Assembly: GCF_030695525.1 (NCBI RefSeq)
Contig: NZ_JAUYSS010000047.1
Coordinates: 207,898-271,897, forward strand
DNA: 64,000 nt
Direction of reading: 5' to 3'
From: Daejeonella sp.
GTDB taxonomy: Bacteria; Bacteroidota; Bacteroidia; Sphingobacteriales; Sphingobacteriaceae
The notes under the pieces are model-generated. The model worked only from the letters and a program-made list of their open reading frames with translations. It had not been told where the DNA came from and did no database searches. This document shows, piece by piece, positions 36,773-45,690 of this stretch. The first letter of the stretch is position 1. Each line of letters begins with the position of its first letter. The position numbers and the translations under genes are program-made.

Positions 36773-36834
36773 TTCTTCCTTTCAGCTTTAAACCTTTTGT
36801 CATATAATTAATCAAAAGGGAAAAACCAGCAAAT

Positions 36835-37200
36835 ATGAAAAGATTAATTATTGTCATGGGATTGATTCTCTTTATGACATCCTTCGCCAATGCACAGGGC
36901 GGCCGACAAATGGGTACACCTGAGGAAAGAGCTGATCGTCAGCTTGCCCAGTTGGAATCGCTAAAGCTTTCAGCCGAGCAAAAAACTAAATTAAAGGACG
37001 TGTTTATCTGGTCGGCAAAGCGTACTGACAGTGTCAGAACAACTTTAACTGATGGGGGTGATTTTCAGGCCATGCGTGCTAAAATGGCACCTCTGCAGGC
37101 TGAAACCACAACAAAAGTGAATGCTTTACTTAATGATGAACAAAAGAAAGCCTATGAGGCCATTCTTGAAGAGCGTCGTGCAAGAATGCGGAATAACTAA
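36835..37200 (+). CDS. Secreted Spy/CpxP-like helical protein
   Basis: 121 aa with a signal peptide (1-20, ending ANAQ) and a charged all-helical mature part (LSAEQKTKLKDVF, LLNDEQKKAYEAIL), the LTxxQ-like repeated pattern of the Spy/CpxP group and similar Bacteroidota proteins. Possible periplasmic chaperone or metal/stress sensor. The TAA stop forms the first three bases of the direct repeat flanking the MITE-like element that follows. Confidence 0.75.
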   Translation: MKRLIIVMGLILFMTSFANAQGGRQMGTPEERADRQLAQLESLKLSAEQKTKLKDVFIWSAKRTDSVRTTLTDGGDFQAMRAKMAPLQAETTTKVNALLNDEQKKAYEAILEERRARMRNN

Positions 37201-37204
37201 TATA

Positions 37205-37405
37205 ACGTGAATTCAATATTAAACAATCTAAAGATTAATATTTAACCACATAGATTGACTTTTATAATGCATTAAAGGAAACATAGATTGTAAATCATAT
37301 AGATTGAAGCGAAGCTTCAAGGCTATCTGTGTCTAAAATGTAAGTTAGAAGCTGTAAAATGCTATGTTTCTATGTGGTTTTTAAAATGTTATGTCGAATT
37401 CACGT
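37205..37405. mobile_element. MITE-like 201-bp element with terminal inverted repeats
   Basis: Perfect 10-bp terminal inverted repeats ACGTGAATTC / GAATTCACGT, flanked by a 7-bp direct repeat TAATATA (37198-37204 and 37406-37412) that looks like a target duplication. Inside, nested complementary segments AACCACATAG / CTATGTGG and GGAAACATAG / CTATGTTTC and a central TTGAAGC-GAA-GCTTCAA hairpin mean the whole element can fold back. It encodes no protein, so it would need a transposase in trans. Confidence 0.7.
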
Positions 37406-37472
37406 TAATATACCCATTTTGATTGAATAGTGGATAGACCAGGTTTTAATTGTACTGTCTGATGTTTTTAAA

Positions 37473-37532
37473 CCCGATTGTAGCGGATACCGGCCTGTGA
37501 TTAAGGCCTGTGGGGTATGAGCGAAAAGCGGG
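37473..37532. other. Three-tier hairpin element, possible structured RNA
   Basis: Nested complementary pairs: CCCG (37473-37476)/CGGG (37529-37532), ATACC (37487-37491)/GGTAT (37514-37518) and GGCCT (37492-37496)/AGGCC (37504-37508) with a 7-nt loop. It sits alone in the 37406-37657 spacer, upstream of a terminator, with no open frame. Could be a small RNA or a repeat. The rest of the spacer shows nothing recognisable. Confidence 0.4.
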
Positions 37533-37657
37533 AATGCAATAAAAAGAGCACAGCAGCATATTTCCAAACGATAAAAACTTTATACAAGCGCAAAAAAGAG
37601 CATTATAAACTAAATTTATAACGACGAGCTCAGTTTAGGATTCTTTTTCTACATATT

Positions 37658-37688
37658 AAAGCGGCTTTTAGCCGCTTTTCTTATTTTT
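37658..37688 (+). terminator. Rho-independent terminator upstream of maf
   Basis: 8-bp stem AAAGCGGC/GCCGCTTT with a TTTTA loop followed by TCTTATTTTT. Ends whatever is transcribed through 37406-37657 (Spy-like gene read-through or a small RNA). Confidence 0.8.
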
Positions 37689-37689
37689 G
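37682..37689 (+). promoter_or_regulatory. -7 box TATTTTTG upstream of maf
   Basis: Exact TAnnTTTG overlapping the T-run of the terminator, 15 nt before the maf ATG. The T-run itself raises the chance of a coincidental match. Confidence 0.35.
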
Positions 37690-37704
37690 GCAAAGCCCAA
37701 TCCG

Positions 37705-38280
37705 ATGATTCAACAATTTCCGCCAATTATTCTGGCTTCCAAATCACCACGCAGACAAGAGCTGCTAAAACTGATGGGATTTGATTTTCAGGTTGTTCTG
37801 AGAGAGGTGGATGAAAGTTATCCTCCTGGACTTTCACCTTCTGAAATTGCAGTTTACATTTCCGAAAAGAAAGCAAAAGCCTTCGATCTTCTGATTGAAA
37901 ATGAAATTGTGATTACAGCAGACACAATTGTCTCGCTTGACGGTCACATTATGGGTAAACCCGAAAATGAAGACCATGCATTTGAGATCCTTTCGGCATT
38001 ATCAGGGAAGAGACATGAAGTGATTACAGGAGTCAGCCTGCTCAAAAATCATAAGGTCAGTAGTTTCTATGAGCTTACAGATGTGTTCTTTAAGCAAATC
38101 AGTGCTGAACAAATCCGTTATTATATTAGCACCTGTCAGCCTATGGATAAGGCAGGGGCTTATGGAATTCAGGAATGGATCGGACTGGTAGCAGTTGAGC
38201 GGATCAATGGCTCATACAGCAATGTGGTAGGCCTTCCTACCCATCGTCTTTACACAGAGCTGTGTAAGTTATCTGAATAA
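37705..38280 (+). CDS. maf: Maf-family nucleoside triphosphate pyrophosphatase
   Basis: 191-aa house-cleaning NTP pyrophosphatase. ILASKSPRRQELL (9-21) with the SxSPRR phosphate site and ADTIV(S)LDG with the catalytic Asp are present; dTTP/UTP-type specificity is likely from family context. ATG at 37705 (MIQQFPPIIL) preferred to the TTG at 37687 inside the terminator/promoter region. Convergent with the Ppx/GppA gene, stops 3 bp apart. Confidence 0.92.
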   Translation: MIQQFPPIILASKSPRRQELLKLMGFDFQVVLREVDESYPPGLSPSEIAVYISEKKAKAFDLLIENEIVITADTIVSLDGHIMGKPENEDHAFEILSALSGKRHEVITGVSLLKNHKVSSFYELTDVFFKQISAEQIRYYISTCQPMDKAGAYGIQEWIGLVAVERINGSYSNVVGLPTHRLYTELCKLSE

Positions 38281-38283
38281 TAA

Positions 38284-39207
38284 TCAGGTTATGTTTTTCA
38301 GGTACTCAAACAGCAGGCCTTCTTTCAAGGAATAAGTTGACAATTTAAGTGATTTAAAGGCAAACTGATTCAGAACGTACTTTGTGATCAGGGTGGCCAT
38401 TACGATCATATCAACTCTGACAGGAATAATTGCAGGGTTACTGCTGCGCTCAGCATGTGTGCTTTTCAGTATCAGTGCTGATATCTTCGCAAAATCCTTC
38501 AATTCAATCTTCAGTTCAGGATTTTCAAAACTTGCTTTAAATTGGGAATCAATGAGTGCAGCAAAAGTTTCAAACGCACCTGCAGAACCGATGAGAAGTT
38601 CAGGTTTATGAGTTTCGATCTGGGTTTTTAGCTCTGAAAGTTTGGTTGCCAGATATTTATTTAGTTTTATGATGTCGGCTTCAGAAATGGGATCTGAATG
38701 ATGAAACTGTTCCATGAGGCGGGCAGCCCCAATGTCATAACTCCTTTTCCAGAATACCTCTTCCTTATTGCAGATGATAAATTCAACGCTTCCCCCACCA
38801 ATGTCAATGATCAGGCATTTTTCATCTCCCATATTGATAGCAGCCCCGACACCAAGGTAAATTAGTTCAGCTTCCCGATCACCGGTAATGATTTCAGGAA
38901 CAATTCCTGTTTCTGATTTTATTATCTCCAAAAACTCTGCCCCGTTGCTGGCAGTCCTGACTGCTGATGTTGCCGCAGCCCTGACAAGCTTAACCTGATA
39001 CAGATCTATTGATTTTTTAAATTGTTTCACTGCTGAAAGTCCACGATCGAAAGCTGCCTCACTGATATAGCCTTTTTCGATTCCTCCCTCAGCTAATTTT
39101 ACAGCAATGCTCTCTTCAAAAACAAGCACAGGCGCATTATCAATTATGTTTGCAATCAATAATTGAAAGGTATTCGTGCCGAGATCAAGGATAGCTATGG
39201 AATTCAT
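38284..39207 (-). CDS. Ppx/GppA exopolyphosphatase / pppGpp phosphatase family
   Basis: 307-aa ASKHA-fold phosphatase: AILDLGTNTFQLLIA (5-19), TSAVRTA, IDIGGGSVEF (near 138-147) and GSAGAFETFAAL. It lacks the HD-type C-terminal domain of E. coli Ppx/GppA (about 500 aa), as in other short bacterial members. Hydrolyses polyphosphate or pppGpp; not distinguishable here. A heptamer repeat spacer lies directly upstream. Confidence 0.88.
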   Translation of the reverse strand: MNSIAILDLGTNTFQLLIANIIDNAPVLVFEESIAVKLAEGGIEKGYISEAAFDRGLSAVKQFKKSIDLYQVKLVRAAATSAVRTASNGAEFLEIIKSETGIVPEIITGDREAELIYLGVGAAINMGDEKCLIIDIGGGSVEFIICNKEEVFWKRSYDIGAARLMEQFHHSDPISEADIIKLNKYLATKLSELKTQIETHKPELLIGSAGAFETFAALIDSQFKASFENPELKIELKDFAKISALILKSTHAERSSNPAIIPVRVDMIVMATLITKYVLNQFAFKSLKLSTYSLKEGLLFEYLKNIT

Positions 39208-39214
39208 TTTTTGG

Positions 39215-39354
39215 AGTTGTAAGTTATAAGAACCTTTAACTTTCTGCTTTAAGCCTTAAGCATTCCACTTTCAGCTTTATACTTTCAGCTCAAAGAACTA
39301 AATTTCATCTTAACCAGTATTAATACTTACAACCTATAACTTACAACTTACAAC
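39215..39354. repeat. Two heptamer-register repeat runs
   Basis: Run 1 (39215-39291): eleven units such as AGTTGTA, AGTTATA, TTAACTT, TCTGCTT, TAAGCCT, TCCACTT, TCAGCTT, TATACTT, mostly of form TNNNCTT/TNNNCNT. Run 2 (39327-39354): TTACAAC, CTATAAC, TTACAAC, TTACAAC, ending at the ABC permease stop codon. AAGTTATAAG and its complement CTTATAACTT-like strings at the two ends could pair. Confidence 0.75.
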
Positions 39355-40659
39355 TCACTCTTTATACATAAACCATTTCCCCAACTCAGCGAAGCTTACC
39401 TTTTTTCCATACATCAGAATTCCTACGCGGTAGATACGGGAGGCCACCCAGGTTGTAAAAATAAACCCGCCAATAAGTAAGGCGATAGATAAGGCAAGCT
39501 CCCAGTTTGGTACTCCGAAAGGTAATCTAACCATCATCGCGATGGGTGAGGTGAATGGAATAATACTCAACCAGAAGGAGAGGCTGCTATCGGGATTATT
39601 GACAATAAAACTGAATGACATGATATAAGTAAACAGCAGTGGGAGGGTAATGGGCAGCATAAATTGTTGTGTTTCTGTATCACTGTCTACGGCAGATCCA
39701 ACTGCCGCAAAAAGGGCGCTGTACAACATGTATCCACCAAGAAAGAAAATAATAAAGACCGGAAGGATATAAGTCCAGTTAACTGTTTGAACTGCCTTAA
39801 TGATATCCATTCCTGGGCCATCACTGCTTGCAACAGCAGCCTGTTTGCTCATTGGCATTTCAGATTGTATCTGTTCCATTTTGCCTTTAAATATGATCTG
39901 ACTTGCCACGGTCATCAGTCCTATCGAAAGGGTGATCCAGAGCAGGAACTGTGTTAAACCCACCAATCCGATCCCTATAATCTTTCCCATCATCAACTGA
40001 AACGGTTTGACAGATGAAATAACAACCTCAACGATTCTGCTGGTTTTTTCTTCAATAATTCCCCGCATTACCTGAATCCCATAAATGAAAAGTGACATAT
40101 AAATCAGAATTGCTGCTGCGAATCCAACTGCCATTGCTGCGCCCGAGCTGCTGTCTTTTTCACCTTCGAGGGTTAATTCTTTCGAAACGACAGATAATTT
40201 TGGTTTTATCTTATCAAGTGTAAGGGCATCAATCCCGGCATCAGCGAGAAGTTTGGTACGCATCTGATCGTTCAGCTGGCTTTCTATTGTGCTAATCACA
40301 GAAAGCCCTGCTTTTTTCTGAGAAAACATTTCAACAGTACCGCCGCTGGAAATATCAGAAGGAATATAAAGTACAAAAGCATCTTCGTTCTTAACCACCT
40401 TCAGCTTAGCCTCTGTCAGTGTGAGGTCTGATTTACTAAATGTTGCTGACTTTTTATCTTCGAGGCCTTTATTGAATATTCCGCTATCATCAATGACTTC
40501 GACTGCCGGGATATTGTCGCCACCTTTAATTGATAGTGCAAATACCAGTGCGTACATCCCAATGATTAACAAAGGTACCAGAAAGGTCATGATCAGAAAT
40601 GACTTCTTTTTTACCCTGCTGAAATATTCTCTTTTTATAATGAGTAGAATCTTATTCAT
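39355..40659 (-). CDS. ABC-2 type transporter permease (NatB-like)
   Basis: 434-aa membrane protein: one N-terminal helix (about 20-42), a large extracytoplasmic domain (45-175) and five helices in the C-terminal half (about 175-200, 222-250, 300-330, 345-370, 385-415). EEKTSRIVEVVISSVKPFQLMMGKI is typical of the NatB/YhaP Na+-export type. Pairs with the ATPase encoded 8 bp upstream. Substrate (Na+, drug, lipid) unknown. Confidence 0.88.
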   Translation of the reverse strand: MNKILLIIKREYFSRVKKKSFLIMTFLVPLLIIGMYALVFALSIKGGDNIPAVEVIDDSGIFNKGLEDKKSATFSKSDLTLTEAKLKVVKNEDAFVLYIPSDISSGGTVEMFSQKKAGLSVISTIESQLNDQMRTKLLADAGIDALTLDKIKPKLSVVSKELTLEGEKDSSSGAAMAVGFAAAILIYMSLFIYGIQVMRGIIEEKTSRIVEVVISSVKPFQLMMGKIIGIGLVGLTQFLLWITLSIGLMTVASQIIFKGKMEQIQSEMPMSKQAAVASSDGPGMDIIKAVQTVNWTYILPVFIIFFLGGYMLYSALFAAVGSAVDSDTETQQFMLPITLPLLFTYIMSFSFIVNNPDSSLSFWLSIIPFTSPIAMMVRLPFGVPNWELALSIALLIGGFIFTTWVASRIYRVGILMYGKKVSFAELGKWFMYKE

Positions 40660-40667
40660 TTTTCTGA

Positions 40668-41564
40668 TTAGTTTTTTACGTTTTGAATAAAAATATCGTT
40701 CATACTCGGCACAATCTCCGTCAGTTCGGTGACCAGAACTTGTGGGATTAAGAAGTTCAATACATCGTTTGAAGAATAACCCGGATTGATTTGAATGGTC
40801 AGATGTGTGGCTTCATCATCTTTTTTCTCCTCTGTAATATTGAAAAGGGGTGTCTCCGCCGGATTCAGAATTCCTGAATAAGCTATTCTATAAGTATTAT
40901 TTCTGTACAAATTCTTTATATCCTTCACCTTTCCATCAAGAATTTTCTTTGATTTATGGATCAGGGCAATGCTGTCACATAATTGCTCCACAGATTCCAT
41001 CCGGTGGGTTGAAAAGATAATGGTAGCACCTTTTTGGTTTAATTCCAGGATTTCATGGGTTATTAACTGGGCATTCACGGGATCAAATCCGGAGAATGGT
41101 TCATCCAGGATGATCAGTTCAGGATCATGAACTACGGTAGCGATAAATTGTACCTTTTGCTGCATACCTTTGCTCAAATCTTCTACCTTTTTATTCCACC
41201 AGCTCTGAATGCCCATTTTTTCAAACCAATATCTGATCCTTGCTGTGGCATCAACCTTTGATAAGCCCTTTAGCTGTGCCAGATAAAGCATTTGTTCACC
41301 AATCTCCATTTTTTTATACAAGCCCCTTTCTTCGGGCAGGTATCCTATCTTAGAAATATGGGATGGATTGAGCTTTTCGCCATTCAATAATATTTCGCCC
41401 TGATCTGGTGCGGTAATTTGATTGATGATTCGGATCAGTGAAGTTTTTCCGGCACCATTCGGGCCAAGCAATCCGAAAATTGAACCCTGTCCGATCTCAA
41501 TCGATACATTGTCTAAAGCCCTGTGATTAGCATATTGTTTAACTATATTTCTGATGCTCAGCAT
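40668..41564 (-). CDS. ABC transporter ATP-binding protein (NatA-like)
   Basis: 298-aa ATPase with Walker A GPNGAGKT (34-41), signature LSKGMQQ (130-136), Walker B LIILDEP (150-156) and the H-loop STHRMESVE. A C-terminal extension of about 80 residues follows the ATPase core. Energises the permease encoded just downstream. Not CcmA: its partner is NatB-like and it is 11 kb from the ccm genes. Confidence 0.92.
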   Translation of the reverse strand: MLSIRNIVKQYANHRALDNVSIEIGQGSIFGLLGPNGAGKTSLIRIINQITAPDQGEILLNGEKLNPSHISKIGYLPEERGLYKKMEIGEQMLYLAQLKGLSKVDATARIRYWFEKMGIQSWWNKKVEDLSKGMQQKVQFIATVVHDPELIILDEPFSGFDPVNAQLITHEILELNQKGATIIFSTHRMESVEQLCDSIALIHKSKKILDGKVKDIKNLYRNNTYRIAYSGILNPAETPLFNITEEKKDDEATHLTIQINPGYSSNDVLNFLIPQVLVTELTEIVPSMNDIFIQNVKN

Positions 41565-41699
41565 ATTGTTGGATTATTCATAATTAGAGTAGTTTCTGAT
41601 GGTTTTGTTACATTTTTGTTTAGCACATTCTTGGTTAAAGAGAGGTTTTATAAATATTTTGAAGAAATTATACTTCCCTTTCAAAGCGTTTGCAAACCC

Positions 41700-42800
41700 T
41701 TAGTTATTGAGACCTAACCAATTTTGCAATTTTCTGTGTATCCCCTGTTTCTTGTCTGATCTTGATCTGCCAATAAGAAACCCATATGGTTTAAGCGGTG
41801 TCACATGATCACAAATAATTTTGACAATTCCCAGCATTGGTATGGCGAGTATCATACCGGATATCCCCCATACAATCTCCATGAATACGATAATCAGAAT
41901 GGTAAACAGTGGATTAATATTAACCTCAGAGCCTACAATTAATGGCTCAAGAAAATATGTTTGAATAAACTGAATCAGTAAATAGGTGATAACCACTCCA
42001 ATAATCATTCCGTCACTTCCACCCTGCGACATTACTGCCAGTACAGTAATGAAGGTACCTGTTAAGTTTCCAATGAAAGGCAAAATCTCCAGAAGTCCGC
42101 ATAATATGGCAAAAAAGATTGCACTTTTCACTCCTGCAATTGAGAAGCCTACACTGTACATTATCCATAGAATAACAATCATACTGCTCAGTCCGGATAA
42201 GTATTTCTGCGCTACTTTACCACTATCTAAAATTATCTTTTCGGCTTCGGGGTTTGCACTTGCAGGTACCAGCATAAGTATGAATTTTTTTAAGTGAGAC
42301 CGGTAATAAATAAACAAAAAAAGGTAAACTATGACCAGAATAAAGTGGACAATTATGTTCATCACTGAACTTAATAATACTCCGGCCAAGCCCAATGTTC
42401 CTGAGGTGCCAGTAGTTTGTTTTGACATCCATTGCTTTTGTTTTTCAGATGATATGCCAATGTTTCTGGCTATAAATTCGCGGATGTTATCTGCAATTTG
42501 TTCAATACGGAATATGATTTCATGAAGATCATTAGAGATACCTTTTGCCTGCCAGGCAAGTAAACCTATCACACTGGCAACACATAAAAGGAAGAGCAAA
42601 ACACAAAATACTCCAGCAAACAGACGGCTTATTCCTTTACTTTCAAGCCAGTGGGAAACTGGAACAAAGAGCATAGCCAAAAGAGTACTGATTGAAATTG
42701 GGATTAGAAACTCCCGTGCAAAATATAGTCCGAAGATTACTAAAAATGACAAAAATAAAACGAAAACACTCTTTGATAAAGTTAGAGATGATTTAATCAT
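41700..42800 (-). CDS. AI-2E family transporter (PerM-type permease)
   Basis: 366-aa membrane protein with about eight helices and the family signature region (GLLEILPFIGNLTGTFITVL; EPLIVGSEVNINPLFTILIIV). AI-2E members export autoinducer-2 or exchange Na+/H+ and other small solutes; the name is historical, so function is open. A basic tail (GRSRSDKKQG) is cytoplasmic. ATG at 42800. Divergent from the cytochrome/DUF1549 gene. Confidence 0.88.
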   Translation of the reverse strand: MIKSSLTLSKSVFVLFLSFLVIFGLYFAREFLIPISISTLLAMLFVPVSHWLESKGISRLFAGVFCVLLFLLCVASVIGLLAWQAKGISNDLHEIIFRIEQIADNIREFIARNIGISSEKQKQWMSKQTTGTSGTLGLAGVLLSSVMNIIVHFILVIVYLFLFIYYRSHLKKFILMLVPASANPEAEKIILDSGKVAQKYLSGLSSMIVILWIMYSVGFSIAGVKSAIFFAILCGLLEILPFIGNLTGTFITVLAVMSQGGSDGMIIGVVITYLLIQFIQTYFLEPLIVGSEVNINPLFTILIIVFMEIVWGISGMILAIPMLGIVKIICDHVTPLKPYGFLIGRSRSDKKQGIHRKLQNWLGLNN

Positions 42801-42926
42801 ATCGGTTCTATATTCAGTAATTCTAAAGATAGCTGAAATTTTATTTTCTGTCAGTATTCAAGCTTAAAATGTTCCCCACTCCACTTTTTTATATTGGAAT
42901 TTATATCTTTAAGATAAAGAGATTCA

Positions 42927-45659
42927 ATGGAGCAGTTTAGATCAAAAAAAATAGTTGTGTTGTTTGTACTACTCCTTGCAGTAGGCGCATTATATATGCT
43001 TGCTATTTCAAATCAGAAAATAGACTATAATACTCATGTAAAGCCAATAATCAACAAAAAATGTATCTCCTGTCATGGAGGAGTAAAGCAGGAGGCAGGA
43101 TTTAGTCTTCTGTTTCAGGAAGAAGCTTTAGGTCTTACTGAGTCCGGAAAACCGGCAATTATACCCGGTGATCCCGAAGGCAGTGAACTGATCAGAAGAA
43201 TTACTCAAAATGACCCGGATGAAAGGATGCCCTACAAGCATGAAGCACTTTCTGAAGAGGAAATTGAAGTTTTCAGACAATGGATTAAAGAAGGAGCAAA
43301 ATGGGGAGAACACTGGGCTTATGTGCCTGTAAAGAAGCAAGATATTCCGGATGTTAGCAATAACTGGATCAGGAATGATATTGATCGCTTCATTTATGAA
43401 AAACTGGAGGAACAAAAATTAGAACCCTCTGCAGAAGCTGATAAGGCAACTTTATTTCGCAGACTTAGTCTTGATCTCATCGGACTCCCAGCATCAGCCG
43501 CAATTTTTAAGAAATATTTTCAGGATAATACCGATAAAGCTTACGAGAATCTGGTAGATGATCTTTTGGCCTCCCCCCGTTATGGTGAGCGCTGGACATC
43601 CCTATGGCTTGATCTTGCCCGTTATGCAGATACCCGGGGTTATGAAGCCGACCGCGGACGAATTATCTGGAAATATCGTGATTGGCTGATCAAAGCATAT
43701 AATACGGATAAGCCATATAATGATTTTTTGATTGAACAGCTTGCCGGCGATCTGATGCCAAACCCTGATGATGCTAAATATATCGCTACTGCTTTTCACC
43801 GGAATACAATGACCAATGATGAGGGTGGAACTGATAATGAAGAATTCAGAACTTCTGCCGTGATGGATAGGGTAAATACAACCTGGAGTGCTACTATGGG
43901 AACCTCATTTAACTGTGTTCAATGCCATAGTCATCCTTATGATCCTTTTAAGGCTGATGAGTACTATAAGTTCATGGCCTTTTTTAATAATACGCGGGAT
44001 GAAGATACTAACGCTGATTACCCCTTATTGCGTCAATACAATGCTCAGGATAGTTTAAAACTTGTACAACTTACTGGCTGGCTCCGGAGTAATACTTCAG
44101 AAGCTCAGGCAAAAAAATACTATAACTTTCTTAAAACCTGGCAGCCTACAATAAATTCATTGCAATGCGATCAGTATGTGAATGCTGCTTTAATCAGTAG
44201 TTGGTTTGCAGGACTGCGTAATAACGGTACATGTCGATTAAAGGATGTGGTATTGCAGGATAAAACCCAACTCATGTTTCGATATAAAACCAATTTTGAT
44301 GGGGGTAAGTGGTCTATTTACCTGGATACATTGAATGGGAAATTATTGAAAATTGTTCCGCTTGCAAATACAAAGGGAGAATGGAAAATTGTGACCGTTC
44401 CGATACCCGCTGAAAAAGGAAAGCGCAACCTGTTTTTTAAATATTATAGTCCTGCGATAAAAAATGCGGATGATACCGGTGTCCAGTTTGAGTGGTTCCA
44501 GTTTGACGTTCCCTTTCCCGGCAAGGAAAAACCAGGGTTTGAGCTGGCTTTGAGTAATTTCAACCAGCTGATGCAGGCTAAAGTTGATGAAACGCCAATC
44601 ATGATCGAGAATAATAGAGAGCAGCTTAGAACTACTCATGTTTTTGAACGCGGCAACTGGATGGTTAAGGGAAATATGGTGGAACCGGGTGTGCCTGATA
44701 TTATGAACCCAATGCCGGCAAATGTACCGAAGAACAGATTGGGGTTGGCCTTATGGTTAACAGATAAAAAGAATCCGCTTGTAGCCAGAACTATGGTGAA
44801 CCGTTTATGGGAGCAATTGTTTGGTTTTGGGATTGCTGAAACACTTGAGGATCTTGGTTCACAAGGAATTGCACCTACTCATAAAGAATTGCTGGACCAT
44901 TTGTCCTGGCAGTTTGTGAATGAATATAACTGGAGTATGAAGCGTCTTTTAAAAGAGATAGTTATGTCTGCGGCCTATCGGCAAAGTTCTGCAGTGACTG
45001 AGGAAAAGTTAAAAATCGATCCCAATAATCAGTTTTATTCCAGGGCATCCAGAATCAGACTTTCAGCAGAACAGCTCAGGGATCAGGCTTTAGAGGTAAG
45101 TAATGTATTGAGTAAAAAGATGTATGGGCCAAGTGTGATGCCTTTTCAACCTGAAGGAATCTGGCGTTCTCCTTATAATGGTGAAAAATGGATAATGAGT
45201 GCAGGTGAAGACCAGTACAGAAGGGCAGTTTACACCTACCTGAAGCGTACAGCCCCCTATCCTTCAATGATGACCTTTGATGGTGGGGCAAGGGAATCAT
45301 GCCTGCCAAGAAGGATCAGAACAAATACCCCCTTACAGGCATTAACTTCTCTGAATGACTCAACCACTCTGGTCATTTCCAGAAGTCTGGCGCTACGCAT
45401 GAAAGAACTTGGAGGGAAGGAAAGCAATATTCAGATTAGTAAAGGTTATGAAGCCATGATGTTTAAGCCGATTTCAGCAACAAAATTAAAGGCACTATCT
45501 GATTTGTATGCAGAAGCCCTCCGGAAATATAAAAAGGATAAAACGGCTATTTATCTATTAATGGGAGATAAAGAAAAGCCTGCCGATCCTGAAACTGCAT
45601 CACTGGTCATTGTTGCCGGTGCAATGCTGAATATGGATGAATGGCTTAACAAAAATTAG
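42927..45659 (+). CDS. Planctomycete-type cytochrome c / DUF1549 / DUF1553 protein
   Basis: 910-aa membrane-anchored protein. An N-terminal helix (about 9-27), a PSCyt1 cytochrome domain with C46-I-S-C49-H50, then DUF1549 (about 145-350, NDIDRFIYEKL; LRRLSLDLIGLP-like), a middle beta region (400-540) and DUF1553 (about 600-880; NRLGLALWLTDKKNPLVARTMVNRLW). These families are very abundant in Planctomycetes, also occur in Bacteroidota, and are usually paired with DUF1501 proteins as here. Suggested roles involve oxidative handling of polymers or cell-surface substrates; no reaction is proven. Heme would be attached by the Ccm system. Confidence 0.9.
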   Translation: MEQFRSKKIVVLFVLLLAVGALYMLAISNQKIDYNTHVKPIINKKCISCHGGVKQEAGFSLLFQEEALGLTESGKPAIIPGDPEGSELIRRITQNDPDERMPYKHEALSEEEIEVFRQWIKEGAKWGEHWAYVPVKKQDIPDVSNNWIRNDIDRFIYEKLEEQKLEPSAEADKATLFRRLSLDLIGLPASAAIFKKYFQDNTDKAYENLVDDLLASPRYGERWTSLWLDLARYADTRGYEADRGRIIWKYRDWLIKAYNTDKPYNDFLIEQLAGDLMPNPDDAKYIATAFHRNTMTNDEGGTDNEEFRTSAVMDRVNTTWSATMGTSFNCVQCHSHPYDPFKADEYYKFMAFFNNTRDEDTNADYPLLRQYNAQDSLKLVQLTGWLRSNTSEAQAKKYYNFLKTWQPTINSLQCDQYVNAALISSWFAGLRNNGTCRLKDVVLQDKTQLMFRYKTNFDGGKWSIYLDTLNGKLLKIVPLANTKGEWKIVTVPIPAEKGKRNLFFKYYSPAIKNADDTGVQFEWFQFDVPFPGKEKPGFELALSNFNQLMQAKVDETPIMIENNREQLRTTHVFERGNWMVKGNMVEPGVPDIMNPMPANVPKNRLGLALWLTDKKNPLVARTMVNRLWEQLFGFGIAETLEDLGSQGIAPTHKELLDHLSWQFVNEYNWSMKRLLKEIVMSAAYRQSSAVTEEKLKIDPNNQFYSRASRIRLSAEQLRDQALEVSNVLSKKMYGPSVMPFQPEGIWRSPYNGEKWIMSAGEDQYRRAVYTYLKRTAPYPSMMTFDGGARESCLPRRIRTNTPLQALTSLNDSTTLVISRSLALRMKELGGKESNIQISKGYEAMMFKPISATKLKALSDLYAEALRKYKKDKTAIYLLMGDKEKPADPETASLVIVAGAMLNMDEWLNKN

Positions 45660-45690
45660 ATAAGGTCCAGCCATTGTAATAATATTGATT

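Noticed and set aside
37625-37680. tRNA-like string GAGCTCAGTTTAGGA before a hairpin
   Set aside because: No T-arm, no paired acceptor stem and no anticodon arm; the hairpin is an intrinsic terminator.
40668-41564. ABC ATPase as the missing CcmA
   Set aside because: It is directly coupled to a NatB-like permease and 11 kb from ccmB; sequence fits NatA-type exporters.
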